DNA from: Plantago major
Lineage: Eukaryota > Streptophyta > Magnoliopsida > Lamiales > Plantaginaceae
Assembly: GCA_026545765.1 (NCBI GenBank)
Contig: CM048843.1
Coordinates: 8,765,501-8,829,500, forward strand
Direction of reading: 5' to 3'
Length of the DNA stretch: 64,000 nucleotides
Shown here one piece after another: positions 10,039-20,839 of the stretch (its first letter is position 1; every line of letters starts with the position of its first letter). The position numbers and the translations under genes were made by a program. The notes beneath the pieces were generated by a model, which did not search any database, was not told where the DNA came from, and worked only from the letters and a program-made list of their open reading frames with translations.

Positions 10039-11100
10039 GGCATCTTCCAGATTCTTTTGCAAAGTTAACCAGTCTCACTACATTGATAGTATCATCGAAT
10101 CGACTTTCTGGTATTATCCCAAACTCTATTGGTGGAGCTTACTCATTGCAATGGCTACAACTGAACAACAACAACTTCAGAGGAGAATTTTCTTTTAGTC
10201 TGAGAAATCGCCTTTGCATCAAGTGTTCTAGATGTTGGAGAGAACTCAATTTCAGGAAAACTGCCAAAATGGATTGGAAATGATCTGCTGAATTTGAAAG
10301 TGCTTAGGCTAAAGAGTAATAAATTCTATGGCACAGTCCCTCTCGAGCTTTGTCAACTTCATCGGCTACAAATATTGGATCTCGCGAATAATAAGTTGGC
10401 GGGATATATTCCGCGTTGCTTTGGGAATTTCTCAGGCATGGAGTTTTACAACTCCACAGAGGAGTTTTTCACAATAGGATATAGTTTGGAAGAGGTTATT
10501 AAAGGAGTTCCACAGAAATACTTGATGACACTACAATATGTTGTAAACATGGATCTCTCTGACAATAATTTGATCGGTCAAATTCCTCTGGAGCTGACCA
10601 GGCTTATTGCCTTGCTTTCTCTCAACTTGTCACATAATCATTTACAAGGCAACATTCCAGGACAAATCGGAGACATGAAGTCGTTGGAAGCTCTTGATCT
10701 CTCAAACAATGATCTGTTCGGCAACATTCCAGTGAGCTTATCAAATTTGACTTCTTTGAGTGATCTGAATTTGTCACACAACAAATTGACAGGAGAAATT
10801 CCAACAGGACGTCAACTGCAAACTCTTGAAGACCCTTCGATTTACGAGGGTAATTCTGATCTTTGTGGACCTCCTCTAGTGAAGAAATGTCACGATGACA
10901 AAACATCAAATGCTCCGAATGTTGAAACTCATGTTGCATACGGTGATGAAGACAAAGTCGAGAAGATATGGCTTTACGGAATAATAACAAGTGGATTTGC
11001 TTCGGGGTTTTGGGGTGTGATTGTAGTTCTGGTGTTCAAACAAAGCTGGAGGTTTATTTACTTCAAATTTACAGATGAGGTTATAGCAAGAATTATGTGA
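10039..11100 (+). CDS. LRR receptor-like protein, 3' exon (copy 1), one frameshift
   Basis: Cell-surface receptor-like protein of the type that senses ligands outside the cell and lacks a kinase. The exon starts after TTTTTTCAG at 10038 with GHLPDSFAKLTSLTTLIVSS. A frame change at about 10200-10215 (after FSLRN) shifts it to the frame that is open to the stop at 11098-11100. That frame holds six or more LRRs (LDLSNN, LNLSHN), an island-like loop (YNSTEEFFTIGYSLEEVIKG), the capping motif NSDLCGPPLVKKC, an acidic juxtamembrane DEDKVEK, a transmembrane segment (LYGIITSGFASGFWGVIVVL) and a short basic tail ending EVIARIM. This layout matches the EIX/Cf-type receptor-like protein class. The 5' exons are not found in place. 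The frameshift could be real or an error. Confidence 0.8.
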
Positions 11101-11189
11101 AGATAGATTAATATGCATTGATCAATCATGTGAAGTTCTTAAAGTTCACTTTTGGAACTTTATTTTCCCAATAGTTTGTCATTTGCTTG
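11101..11189 (+). other. 3' flank of LRR copy 1, split by copia insertion
   Basis: The 3' UTR or flank of the LRR gene is interrupted after GCTTG at 11185-11189 and resumes at 16469-16473 with the same five bases. Confidence 0.6.
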
Positions 11190-11759
11190 TGTTGCGTAAT
11201 TGTTCTTTGGAACTCGATCACCAACAATAATGATCAACCAACTCAAAACAAAGTTAAAACAAAATCACTGTTATAGCAACAGTTGCTACGACGGCTAAAC
11301 CAACAATCAATAAATAAACTCAATCAACAACTCCAATCTCAATCAAAAACTCAACGATTTACGTGGTTCGGCGAATGCCTACGTCCACGGGAGAAAACTA
11401 GAGATTCTTTATTGACTAATGCAATGACCAAGATCGATTTACAGAAAAATAACAAAGTAGAACTCAAAACGCAAATTAGAAGATAATCGGCAAGTCTCTA
11501 GTCTAGTGTCTTGTCTTCATGATCTTCTTATGTTCTTCTTTGATTGATTGAATGATTATTCTTGTGACGCCATAAGGCTGTATATATAAGTTTTCCCAAG
11601 CCTCCTTCATCACCTTGAATTAGTAAAACAAGCTTCAATCCTTTTCCAATTCGAATAAGAAAGATTTCTTCCTTTCCTAGTTCTGTTAGAACTTCGATGT
11701 TCTTTATCAGATCGTGGATCGCAAAGAACATTGTCTTCTGAATTCAATCTATCATCACA
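11190..11759 (-). repeat. Copia 3' LTR
   Basis: Paired with 15899-16468. On the minus strand it starts TGTGATGATAG and ends ACGCAACA. A TATA box (TTATATATACAG on the minus strand, about 11577-11590) marks the promoter region. Confidence 0.95.
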
Positions 11760-11807
11760 AATCTCCACCTTAGATTGAATTCCTCTCTAGTTTTCTCCAA
11801 ATCACTC

Positions 11808-13432
11808 CTAAGGTTGGAGTAGACCCTTTTGTACTTTCATCAACAATGAACAAAGTTGAAACTTAGAAACAGGCAATGCTTTTGTCAAGCTGTCAGCCAT
11901 GTTCTCTGATGTGTGAATTTTCTCCACCTTAATGTTTCCTTCAGCTATCACATCCCTGATGTAGTACAGTCTCACATCAATGTGTTTTGTCCTCTCATGA
12001 TACACTTGATGTTTAGCCAACTGCAAAGCACTTTGATTATCACAATAGATAGTAACAGACCTCTGAACTATCCCTAGTTCCTCCAACAATCCTTTTAGCC
12101 ACAATGCTTCTTTCACTGCTTCTGTCAAGGCTATAAACTCAGCCTCAGTAGTTGATAAAGCAACCACAGGTTGTTGAGAACTTTTCCAGCTTATTGCAGT
12201 CCCATAGAGAGTAAACACATATCCAGTATTAGACTTCCTTGTATCCATATTAGAGGCATAGTCAGCATCAACATACCCTACCAATGGTTGATCTGTGTGT
12301 TCAGTAACCTTGAAGTATAATCCATGATCTTGAGTTCCTCTGATAAATCTCAGCACTCCCTTAACAGTTTCCCAATGAGCATGACCTGGATTACTCATAT
12401 ATCTGCTAATAACACTCATGGAATAGGCTAAATCTGGTCTGCAACACACCATGGTATACATGATGCTCCCCACAGCACTGGCATATGGAATTAATTCATT
12501 TTCATCCTCTCTGAATCAGTTGTGGGACTCTGAGCACTGGATACTTTTATGCTTTGATTCAGAGGCACAGATGCAGGTTTAGATTCATGCATCTTATACT
12601 TATGCAACACCTTAGATAGGTAACTCATTTGGGTAAGAGTTGTGACTTGTTGATCTTTGCTTCTGCAAATATCCATGCCAAGAATCCTGTTTGCACACCC
12701 CAAGTCCTTCATTTCAAACTCCCTGTTGAGTTTTCTCTTCACATCTTCTATCATAGGCATGCTCTTCCCAGCAATCAAGATGTCATCCACATAAAGCAAT
12801 AGATATAAGAAACCTGTTTCATGTCTCCCAGTTTGATATATGCAACTATCATAGTTGCTTCTCTTGAAACCCACAGATGTCACAAACTCATCAAACCTCT
12901 TGTACCATTGTCTTGGAGATTGCTTCAATCCATATAAAGATTTTCTGAGCAAACATGCCTTTGTATCTGCATTGCTCACAGTTACTCCATCTGGCACTTT
13001 CATATATATCTCCTCCTCAAGATTCCCATGTAAGAAAGCTGTCTTCACATCCATCTGTTGTAGATAAAGACCATCTTGAGTAACAATAGATAACAGTATC
13101 CTGATTGATGTATGCTTGACTACAGGAGAAAAAATCTCTGTGTAGTCCAAGCCTTCCCCCTGTGTGAAACCCTTAGCCACTAGCCTTGCTTTGTATCTCA
13201 CTTTCCCACCAATAGCTGCTTCATCTTTCTTCTTAAAGATCCACTTGCAGCCTACCAACTTGGTATTCCTTGCATGGACAATACTCCAAGTTTTATTCTT
13301 GTATAGAGACTCCAATTCTTCTTGAATGGCTTCCATCCATAATAACTTCTCTTTACAAGTGACTGCTTCATGGTAGCTGTTTGGTTCAGCATAATTTATC
13401 TCCTCTGCAATGCTCAGAGCATAAGACACCAT
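11808..13432 (-). CDS. Copia reverse transcriptase and RNase H
   Basis: C-terminal half of the polyprotein; copies the RNA into cDNA in virus-like particles. The frame 13432-12491 carries the RT: WMEAIQEELESL, KTAFLHGNLEEEIYM, SLYGLKQSPRQWYKRF and the catalytic YVDDILIAG at about 12775-12797. A frame break at about 12480-12490 leads to the frame 12473-11808 with RNase H: VGYVDADYASNMDTRKSNTG, STTEAEFIAL and IYCDNQSALQLAKH. All catalytic acids seem to be present. The frame ends just inside the 3' LTR junction. Confidence 0.93.
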
Positions 13433-13443
13433 GTAGGACTTCC

Positions 13444-14819
13444 CTACTCTTCCAAAACCATACAGGTTTGGTGCTTGTCATCGCTTTTCCTTATTCTCAT
13501 GTGATTGTTGCAGAATAATGGACCAGTTGCACCAACAGTCTCTGAAAATTCTCCAGTTTCATGTACACGAGTGTCAAGTACCTGTGTATCATAAACATGC
13601 TTCACCCCAATCTTGGTATTATCATCTTCACTTGTTGTACCAGTTGTAGGTGACACCAATGGTTTTGTTCCTGATTCAATTTGAGGTTTGAGAGGCATAA
13701 TTCTCTCATTGAAAGTAACATCCCTACTTATAATGCACTTCTTCTGATCAATGTTTCATAGCTTGTAGCCCTTGACCCCAGTTGGATATCCCAGAAATAC
13801 ACACCTTAATGCTCTTGCATCCAGCTTGTCTTGTTTGGTGTGAACAAGACCCAAACACCTTCAAGTGATCATATCTGGGAGTATGTCCAGACCATACTTC
13901 CTCAGGTGTTTTGAAATTCAATGCAGAGGTAGGACTTCTATTTATCAAATAGCAAGCTGTATTTGCAGCTTCTCCCCAAAATCCTTTTGAGAGTCCAGAA
14001 CTGATAAGCATGCATCTCATCCTTTCCAAGATTGTTCTATTGTATCTCTCAGCCACTCCATTTTGTTGGGGGGTTCCTGGTATAGTCTTGTGCCTGATTA
14101 TACCCCTTTTCCTGCAAAAATCATTGAACTCTCTTGATAGATATTCCATTTCATTGTCACCCCGAGATACTTAAGCTTCCTCCTGCATCGATTCTCAATC
14201 TCAATAAGCCGCCTCTAAACTTAGAGAATGCTTCATCCTTAGATTTCAACACCATGAGCCATACCTTCCTTGAGTAATCATCAATGATAGACATATAATA
14301 CCTTCCTCCATTTAATGTCTCAGTCCTAGCAGGTCCCCATAAGTCAGAGTGCACATAGTCCAAAGGTGCTTTAGTGGTATGCTTTCCAGTTTCATAACTT
14401 GTTTTGTGAGCCTTACCAAGGACACAATTTTCGCAGAAACTTAATTTAGACACTTGATCACCACATAGAACATCTTGTTTTGACAGCTCCTTAAGTCCCT
14501 TTTCACTGATATGAGCTAACCTTTCATGCCATAGTTGTGTCTTGTCCATTGTTGCAACAGTTGCATTAATAGTTGCAGCAACACTTGAAACAACAGCTGC
14601 CATACCAGACGCAACTTCTCCTTGCATGACATACAAACCATTAATGAGGTTTGCCTTGATAACTGGTGTATTCCCCTTCATAACTTGCATAACACCATTC
14701 TCAGATCCATACTTATATCCCTTCTTATCAAGAGTTCCTAGAGATATTAAGTTTCTCTTCAAATCAGGTATGTATCTAACATTGGTGAGAATCCTAATGA
14801 CACCATCATGCATCTTCAA
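13444..14819 (-). CDS. Copia integrase
   Basis: Integrase that inserts the cDNA. The frame 14819-14157 contains the GAG-pre-integrase zinc site (LWHERLAHISEKGL ... CENCVLGK) and the start of the core (PLDYVHSDLWGPA, MSIIDDYSRKVWL). A break near 14157 shifts to 14149-13748, with TPQQNGVAERYNRTILE, AANTACYLINRSP and HLKVFGS, which holds the catalytic glutamate region. The linker to RT is in the frame 13698-13444. Confidence 0.92.
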
Positions 14820-15798
14820 ATTTTATGTTACCAGTTCCTTTGATACCATAAGCATAATCATCTCCCAACAATACATTTCCCTTGTCTTCATACTTGAGAT
14901 CCTCAAACCACTCTTTTATAGGGCATATATGGAATGAACACCCTGAGTCAAGAATCCACTTTGATCCACACTTAGACTCAGTAATAGAGAGTACATCAGC
15001 ATTGTCAAATGCATCAGAGGATTCTGCAAGATCTGCAGTGTTGGCTCCACCTTGCTCAGGTGTCTTTCCTCTTCTCTCCGTCTTCTTTAATGAGTAACAG
15101 TCTTTCATCAGGTGACCTGGTTTCTTGCAGTAGAAACATGCCCTCTTCTCTGTCTTGTTATTCCCACCAAACTTGGACTCCTTCAGTTGTTGTTTTGGCC
15201 TGTCAAACATCTTGTTTTTTTCAGCTTGATGTTTGTTCCATGCTTGCTTGACAAACAAGCTCTCAGATACAGGATCAGGTTGGTTGCCCACATTCTTCTG
15301 ATCTATCTTATTCCTCAATGCCTTTTCAACATCTGCAGCTGTAAGGTCATCTGGTTTGGTCATAACAATAGCATCTATGAAGTGTTCATAGCTTTTGGGT
15401 AGAGAGCTCAACAATATCACAGCCTTGTCATTGTCTTCAACCTTTACTTCCAAAGATTCAATGTCCATGCAAAGCTTGTTGAATTCATCCAACTGATCAA
15501 TGATTGATCTATCAGCTCTCATCTTGAATGAGAAGAGTTTTTGTTTCAGGTGCATCTTGCTTGCAGAAGACTTCACATGATAAAGGGATTCCAATTTATC
15601 CCAAACACCCTTAGCAGTCTTCTCCTTAATCACCTCTACCAAGACTTTATCTCCCAAAGACAAAATCAGCGAGCTCCTTGCCTTTCCTATGATGCGTGCC
15701 TTCTCAGCCTCATCAAAATCCTTAGGGAATCCTGCATCTCCAAGCAAATTTGCTCTAATCCTCGCTGAACCAATAGGGCCTCCATCTTTGCCTTCCAC
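14806..15798 (-). CDS. Copia gag and protease
   Basis: Structural protein and aspartic protease. The frame opens inside gag. An earlier start lies in a shifted frame near 15855, where the usual gag beginning (MAMTRFDIEKL) is visible. It contains the UBN2-type gag (WDKLESLYHVKSS, LSSLPKSYEHFIDAI), the CCHC knuckle CFYCKKPGHLMKDC (15097-15138) and the protease signature WILDSGCSFHI (about 14932-14964). The frame ends just as the GAG-pre-integrase frame begins, with a short overlap, so one frame slip separates them. Confidence 0.92.
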   Translation of the reverse strand: MEGKDGGPIGSARIRANLLGDAGFPKDFDEAEKARIIGKARSSLILSLGDKVLVEVIKEKTAKGVWDKLESLYHVKSSASKMHLKQKLFSFKMRADRSIIDQLDEFNKLCMDIESLEVKVEDNDKAVILLSSLPKSYEHFIDAIVMTKPDDLTAADVEKALRNKIDQKNVGNQPDPVSESLFVKQAWNKHQAEKNKMFDRPKQQLKESKFGGNNKTEKRACFYCKKPGHLMKDCYSLKKTERRGKTPEQGGANTADLAESSDAFDNADVLSITESKCGSKWILDSGCSFHICPIKEWFEDLKYEDKGNVLLGDDYAYGIKGTGNIKFEDA

Positions 15799-15882
15799 AA
15801 AGAGAAATCGATTTTATCTGAAGCTTCTCTATGTCAAACCTTGTCATTGCCATAATAGCTCTGAGTTGATTGTTCTGCTTTC

Positions 15883-15898
15883 CCACGTATACGCCAAT
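15883..15898 (-). promoter_or_regulatory. Candidate primer-binding site of the copia element
   Basis: On the minus strand the sequence just after the 5' LTR reads ATTGGCGTATACGTGG. It begins TGG-like but is not the initiator-Met pattern (TGGTATCAGAGC) of most plant copia elements. The primer tRNA is undetermined. Confidence 0.4.
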
Positions 15899-16468
15899 TG
15901 TTGCGTAATGGTTCTTGGAACTCGATCACCAACAATAATGATCAACCAACTCAAAACAAAGCTAAAACACAATCACTGTTATAGCAACAGTTGCTACGAC
16001 AGCTAAACCAACAATCAATAAATAAACTCAATCAACAACTCCAATCTCAATCGAAAACTCAACGATTTACGTGGGGCGAATGCCTACGTCCACGGGAGAA
16101 AACTAGAGATTCTTTATTGACTAATGCAATGACCAAGATCGATTTACAGAAAAATAACAAAGCAGAACTCAAAACGCAAATTAGAAGATAATCGGCAAGT
16201 CTCTAGTCTAGTGTCTTGTCTTCATGATCTTCTTATGTTCTTCTTTGATTGATTGAATGATTATTCTTGTGACGCCATAAGGCTGTATATATAAGTTTTC
16301 CCAAGCCTCCTTCATCACCTTGAATTAGTAAAACAAGCTTCAATCCTTTTCCAATTCGAATAAGAAAGATTTCTTCCTTTCCTAATTCTGTTAGAACTTC
16401 GATGTTGTTGCCATCGTGGATCGTATCAAGCAAAGAACATTGTCTTCTGAATTCAATCTATCATCACA
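15899..16468 (-). repeat. Copia 5' LTR
   Basis: Paired with 11190-11759. The minus-strand TATA box is at about 16281-16294. Followed by the TSD GCTTG at 16469-16473. Confidence 0.95.
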
Positions 16469-16473
16469 GCTTG

Positions 16474-17796
16474 CTTAATGTGTAGTTATATAAATATTGT
16501 ATGTTTGTATATTCAGTGTTTACAGTGAATTAATTCCTATGTAGTTTATAATCTATTTTGCCTAAAAAATGGGTTATAGGAGTATTTTTTGGCAATTATA
16601 AAATTACTTGCAGCATTTTGGATCTTCGGGGCAGCAGTGTTCTCAGTTTTTCAACTCTTAATATTAAATTAGTTTTAGTAATCCGTTCCTTCACCATATT
16701 TCTTTATATTTGCCAGCTTTAGTTGTGAAAGATACCAAAATACAAACAATTAACTTGGTGTACAGTAATTCTATAAATTAACAAAGGTTGCAGAAAGATT
16801 TAGATATAACAAAAATCCATTTACATTAGAACAACTACAACTTATTACTTCCAGTATGAACTATGCCCAAGTTATGCTCATTATGATTTTTATGTTGCAC
16901 ATAAATTTAAGCCTTTTTATCTCACAATGCAACAATAGAAGGCAACTCATGTTCAGCCACAGCTTCAATTGCATCTTCCAAGATAACATGTTTGTATCTG
17001 ACACAAAATTGTGACATGTTAATGCAACGACATTGAAGACGTACATGAGAAATGAGGTTGTGGGAAATACCTCTAAATCCTCTGGAATGTGATGTGAGAA
17101 ATAGCAGCATCAATGCCCCCTAATTGTGCCATAGGGAATCTTTGCACCACACCTTGGAGCCGACGAATTCACTGTCCACTACAAACAACTTCTTTATCCA
17201 TTCAACAATTTGGCGTGTGTTGGCTCATGTTTGGCAGCCACATGTCCTTGGGACCAAATTTGCAAAAAAAACTCCTAAGGAACGCAAATCGAAGAGGACG
17301 GACAGTTAAGACTCCAAACTGCAATTCAATCGTATCTATGCAAAGCATATATAAAGCGTTAGGCATATTTATGAACGGGTTAAATATCGTCGTTGTGTCA
17401 TGTGTGCCTCAATAATTATATATAGTAAGACCAGAAATTGTACAACACACTATGTGTTACTGACAAAATAGATACCTTGGTTTACAAAGCTTATGACGAT
17501 AGGGTGGAATGGTGTTTTTGGAACATGTTATATTACGGTTGGATTTTGATGTACGTACCCATTATTGATTAACTTTGTTATTAAAAATATCAATTTGTAA
17601 CGAGAATGGCATTGAAAAGCTAAGAAATTTGAAGAGAAAATATTTCTTTCCGATGAAAAATATGATTATTCGATAATTTTTAATTTTTTTTTCTCAAAGT
17701 CGATGTTTGTTTATGACGCAATCAGGGATGACTTTTGTTGATGTCAGATTGACCAAGTTTATGTAATAAAATGTGAAAGGTAGGGGATTATAAGGC
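16474..17796. other. Flank of LRR copy 1, mostly non-coding
   Basis: AT-rich sequence continuing the 3' flank of LRR copy 1 after the copia element. Apart from the possible exon remnant at 16919-17260 (minus strand) I see no genes. Confidence 0.5.
16919..17260 (-). pseudogene. Possible remnant of a host gene (two exons), unidentified
   Basis: On the minus strand a stretch reading SHHIPEDLE is followed by GTATTTCC (a possible donor at about 17072). It resumes after TGTGTCAG at about 17000 with YKHVILEDAIEAVAEHELPSIVAL and a stop at about 16920. Upstream, in another frame, is RQIVEWIKKLFVVDSEFVGSKVW. The composition looks like a conserved protein C-terminus, but I do not recognise the family and the frames do not join, so this is at best a broken gene. 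Confidence 0.3.
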
Positions 17797-19190
17797 AAGA
17801 AACTAACAGTAGAAGTATTGGATTAGTATGTGATTTGTTAGAAATCGTTTTTCGGAGTAACCAGATCAACATCACATGCTAAACTTCGTATATGATATGA
17901 TTAACTTCAAATATCGTTGTATAATTAACCACTTGCATTAGAACTGTATTACTTGAAAAATTAAATATGTAATGTTTCATCTGATTTTTCGAAAAAGTTG
18001 CTCGTGATTTTTATGAAGAAAAACCTTTGCAAAAAAAAAATAGTAAGTTTCTAATCATAAGTTGACCGTCTCTCGCTAAACATTTTGGAAATTAGTCTCG
18101 TGAGATGTATAGCATTGAATCAATTCACCTTTGTATATCAACCTTCTATGACTCCCTCTCCCTTTGAATCTCAAATCGTGAAAGTGTGAAACCAACAAAA
18201 GGGTAGAATTTGTTAATGATTTCTGAAAAGAAAGTTACTAATTTCCATCACTGCCTAGCCCAATCTTGAGGTTTTTTATACACTACAGCATGCTGCACTA
18301 CCTCCTTGTGCTTTAATGTATTATACAGTACAACATTTAATACATGTGGTACAACCATGATACAACCTCAGAAAGACCTATGTAATGCAAGACAGTAGGT
18401 AAGAGGAAACCCAATCTCCACTAGGCAAAGATTGAGAGAATGAGTCAAGAAACTCCACATAGCAATGACTCACGAAGTCAAATTAAATTAAACCATTAAA
18501 TTTAGCAAAATTTTTTTGGAAGATACGTGTATTAGTAAGAAACCTAATAGACAGATTGATATTGTTAAAAATATGCAATATTTCAAATAATATCAGTAAT
18601 GTTTTATGAGTGTACATTTTATATCATTTTTTTATGTATGTATATCCGGATGTTCTTAGAAAACATATAATATTTTTGAATATAAATGTAATTAATGTTT
18701 CTCCGCCTCTTTTAATCTCTCCATAACACTGGCTCTCATGAGACTTGCTCTAAATTTAGACCGGAGCATGGGTTTTTTCATATAGCTTACCACTTCTGCA
18801 GAATATTCGCCATTCAATTTGTCTCTAAAATACTATTTAATTAATAAATTATATTTTAGGGATGGAATATTCTGTCCCTAATTGATTCCGTTGCATATCC
18901 GTATCTAAATGTTTGGAAAAAATTATTAAAATTTTAATTAATTTATTAAGGCGTTTTAATCTGCATATAATTAATTCCATGCCAATTTGGTATCTAGTCC
19001 GTCCTAAATGTTCGCAATAATTTTTTATGAATCCTTTTGAACGGAATTAGATACGGAAATGTGTTTTGTGGCAAAATCCATTCCCATTCCGTCCCCGTGT
19101 TTATGTGTGGTCTTCTCCGTATCCGCCTAATTAGTAACGTAAATATTTCGTGCTTAAAATCTGCTCCCCGCTCGTAAATTTCTTGTAGTG
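17797..19190. mobile_element. CACTA-like relic, copy A
   Basis: Right end finishes AAATTTCTTGTAGTG at 19190, the complement of a CACTACAAGAAA terminus. The left end (CAAGAAACTAACA) has lost the first bases. It is homologous along its length to 55253-56590, whose left end is intact. No transposase frame is visible, so it is a non-autonomous family about 1.35-1.4 kb long. The interior holds the dispersed block also seen at 6624-6845. Confidence 0.75.
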
Positions 19191-19498
19191 AATGGGAAAC
19201 GAAACCGACGTAAAGGTAGATCGGGCCATGGACTACTTAAATCAACTGATTTAGAATTGATGGCCTCGGACGGAGTAATGGCCGATTTAGTGGTAAGATG
19301 GTGGTCTTAGAGAGAGAATGAAAGAAACTAGAAGAAACTCCTTAAAAAGGCCGCTTATACTAAAACCGCTTGTGATCCGAATCCAATTCATAAAAATCCA
19401 CCTCAATCCGAATCCACGAAAAATGTTAAAATTGACAAATATAAACCATTAACAATTTCGATGTGAAACTAAATGGAGTTTTTGACTCTCACAAATTA
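19191..19498. other. Non-coding segment
   Basis: No frame, repeat or signal recognised. Confidence 0.4.
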
Positions 19499-19630
19499 GG
19501 CTCGTTTCATCAACCTAAAACTCATTCGCCTGGGCCCATTCGCTTCGCTTGAAGTTATATTTTATACTGCAATTCAGCTTCATTCAATTCAATTCACCTT
19601 CAAAGAATTTCAGCTTGAAGAGAATGAGCC
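19499..19630. mobile_element. Tourist-like MITE (PIF/Harbinger) with TTA duplication
   Basis: The ends GGCTCGTTTC and AGAATGAGCC form a short terminal inverted repeat and are flanked by TTA on both sides (19496-19498, 19631-19633). Length is 132 bp. The assignment rests on the TTA target and the short ends only. Confidence 0.5.
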
Positions 19631-19947
19631 TTAGTATTATTATTACTTTATAAGGTTTTTAAATGTCTTAAAACTTGTGAAGATTAGTCGTCAATGAATT
19701 TATCTCAAGGTTTCGCCTTTTGTATTATTTTCCAAGCATAAGACACATTAATAAAGGTAATTAGAGAGACTCAAAGAAGTCAATGATATAAACCTTTCTT
19801 TCATATATTGAAGATTCATCACATATACCGTGCATCAATTTGGCCACTTGTAGGTATTATATTTCCAAGCATAAGACAATTTTTTCCGAGTGTACTAGAG
19901 AAAGAGGTGCTTATTTATATCATGCACTTGCATTGCGAAACTAAGAG
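19631..19947 (+). promoter_or_regulatory. Probable upstream region of LRR copy 2
   Basis: AT-rich sequence that joins, after removal of the copia element, directly to the leader of LRR copy 2 (ATG at 25441). CTTATTTATATCATGC at about 19908 is a possible TATA region. Promoter function is inferred from position only. Confidence 0.4.
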
Positions 19948-20821
19948 GGAAAGAATATAATTCCGTGATCTTCTCATTACCACAATCGTATATTGTATTA
20001 TACAAGAGTAATCCTATAATGTAGGCTATAAACTAGGAATCTAAGCTAAACTAGGAATCTAAATACAACAAGGAATACAATAATAGTAGAGATAGGGGTG
20101 AGCAAAAGTCACCGACCGAGCCGCACAAAAGCCCGTGGTCTCACCCAAGACCCGCCAAATATATTTTTTCAAAAAATTTCGGGTTGAAAATTTTCAACTC
20201 CGATTATGGCGGGAGTATGGTGCCACCCGCCACCCACCCAATTCACCCGCCCGTTAGTAATAAAAGAATAGTTCATAGTTGTAGTATGTAATGAACACGC
20301 TTTCGCTTTCTCCTAAGTTGCTACTTGCTACTCATTGTAAATAGAAACTTCAAACCAAACTAGTCAACTAGGTTATGCTTGTAGCAGATTGTGTTATGCT
20401 TGTAGACTCCAATGTAGCAGACTTCTTGTATTGTCTCTTTTATAATTTATTTCACTATTGATGGATGCTTGTAGACTCTAATGTAGCAGAACCCAATTTT
20501 CTATGCCTATTTTATTTGGATATCCACTATTGCTGTATGATTTGAAACTTGGATATCCACTATTGATTTAGAACTTTGTTTATGATCATTGCTACTTGGG
20601 GATTTATAGATTCATTTTACTTTCAAATTTATGTTTTCTTTTGTCTATTTTCACCCGCCTATCCGCCCGCCATTGTCATCACCCGAACCGCCGCGGGTTG
20701 AAAAAATAATCACCCGCCATAGGTGGTCGGGTCAATTTTTATAAATATCCGCCAATATCCGCCACACACCCTGGTAGAGATATGAAATACTTAGGAGACT
20801 AAGATATTTCACATTCTAACA
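19948..20821 (-). repeat. Ale copia 3' LTR, interrupted by hAT
   Basis: Matches 25199-25381 almost base for base once 20094-20781 is removed. The first base is G where TG is expected. Ends in CATTCTAACA. Confidence 0.9.
20094..20773. mobile_element. Non-autonomous hAT element with 8-bp TSD
   Basis: Flanked by GTAGAGAT at 20086-20093 and 20774-20781. The uninterrupted LTR at 25334-25341 has this octamer once, so the empty site is known. The ends are AGGGGTGAGC and CACACCCTG. The interior is rich in CCCGCC/CACCCGCC words towards both ends, with an AT-rich middle and no transposase. An 8-bp duplication and these ends indicate the hAT superfamily. Confidence 0.88.
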
Positions 20822-20839
20822 CTCCCCACATAAACCGGA

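Larger units (their letters stand above)
11190..16468 (-). mobile_element. Nearly intact Ty1-copia retrotransposon
   Basis: A 5279-bp element read on the minus strand. LTRs are 11190-11759 and 15899-16468, both 570 bp, TG...CA, flanked by the perfect TSD GCTTG (11185-11189 and 16469-16473). The LTRs differ at roughly ten places by eye, so insertion is fairly recent. Internal order on the minus strand is gag, protease, integrase, RT and RNase H, which defines copia. A purine tract (GGTGGAGATT) adjoins the 3' LTR at 11760. A few frame breaks make it probably non-autonomous in its present reading. Confidence 0.95.

Noticed and set aside
14542-15768. Plus-strand frames opposite copia gag and integrase
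   Set aside because: Shadows of the real minus-strand frames; no domains.
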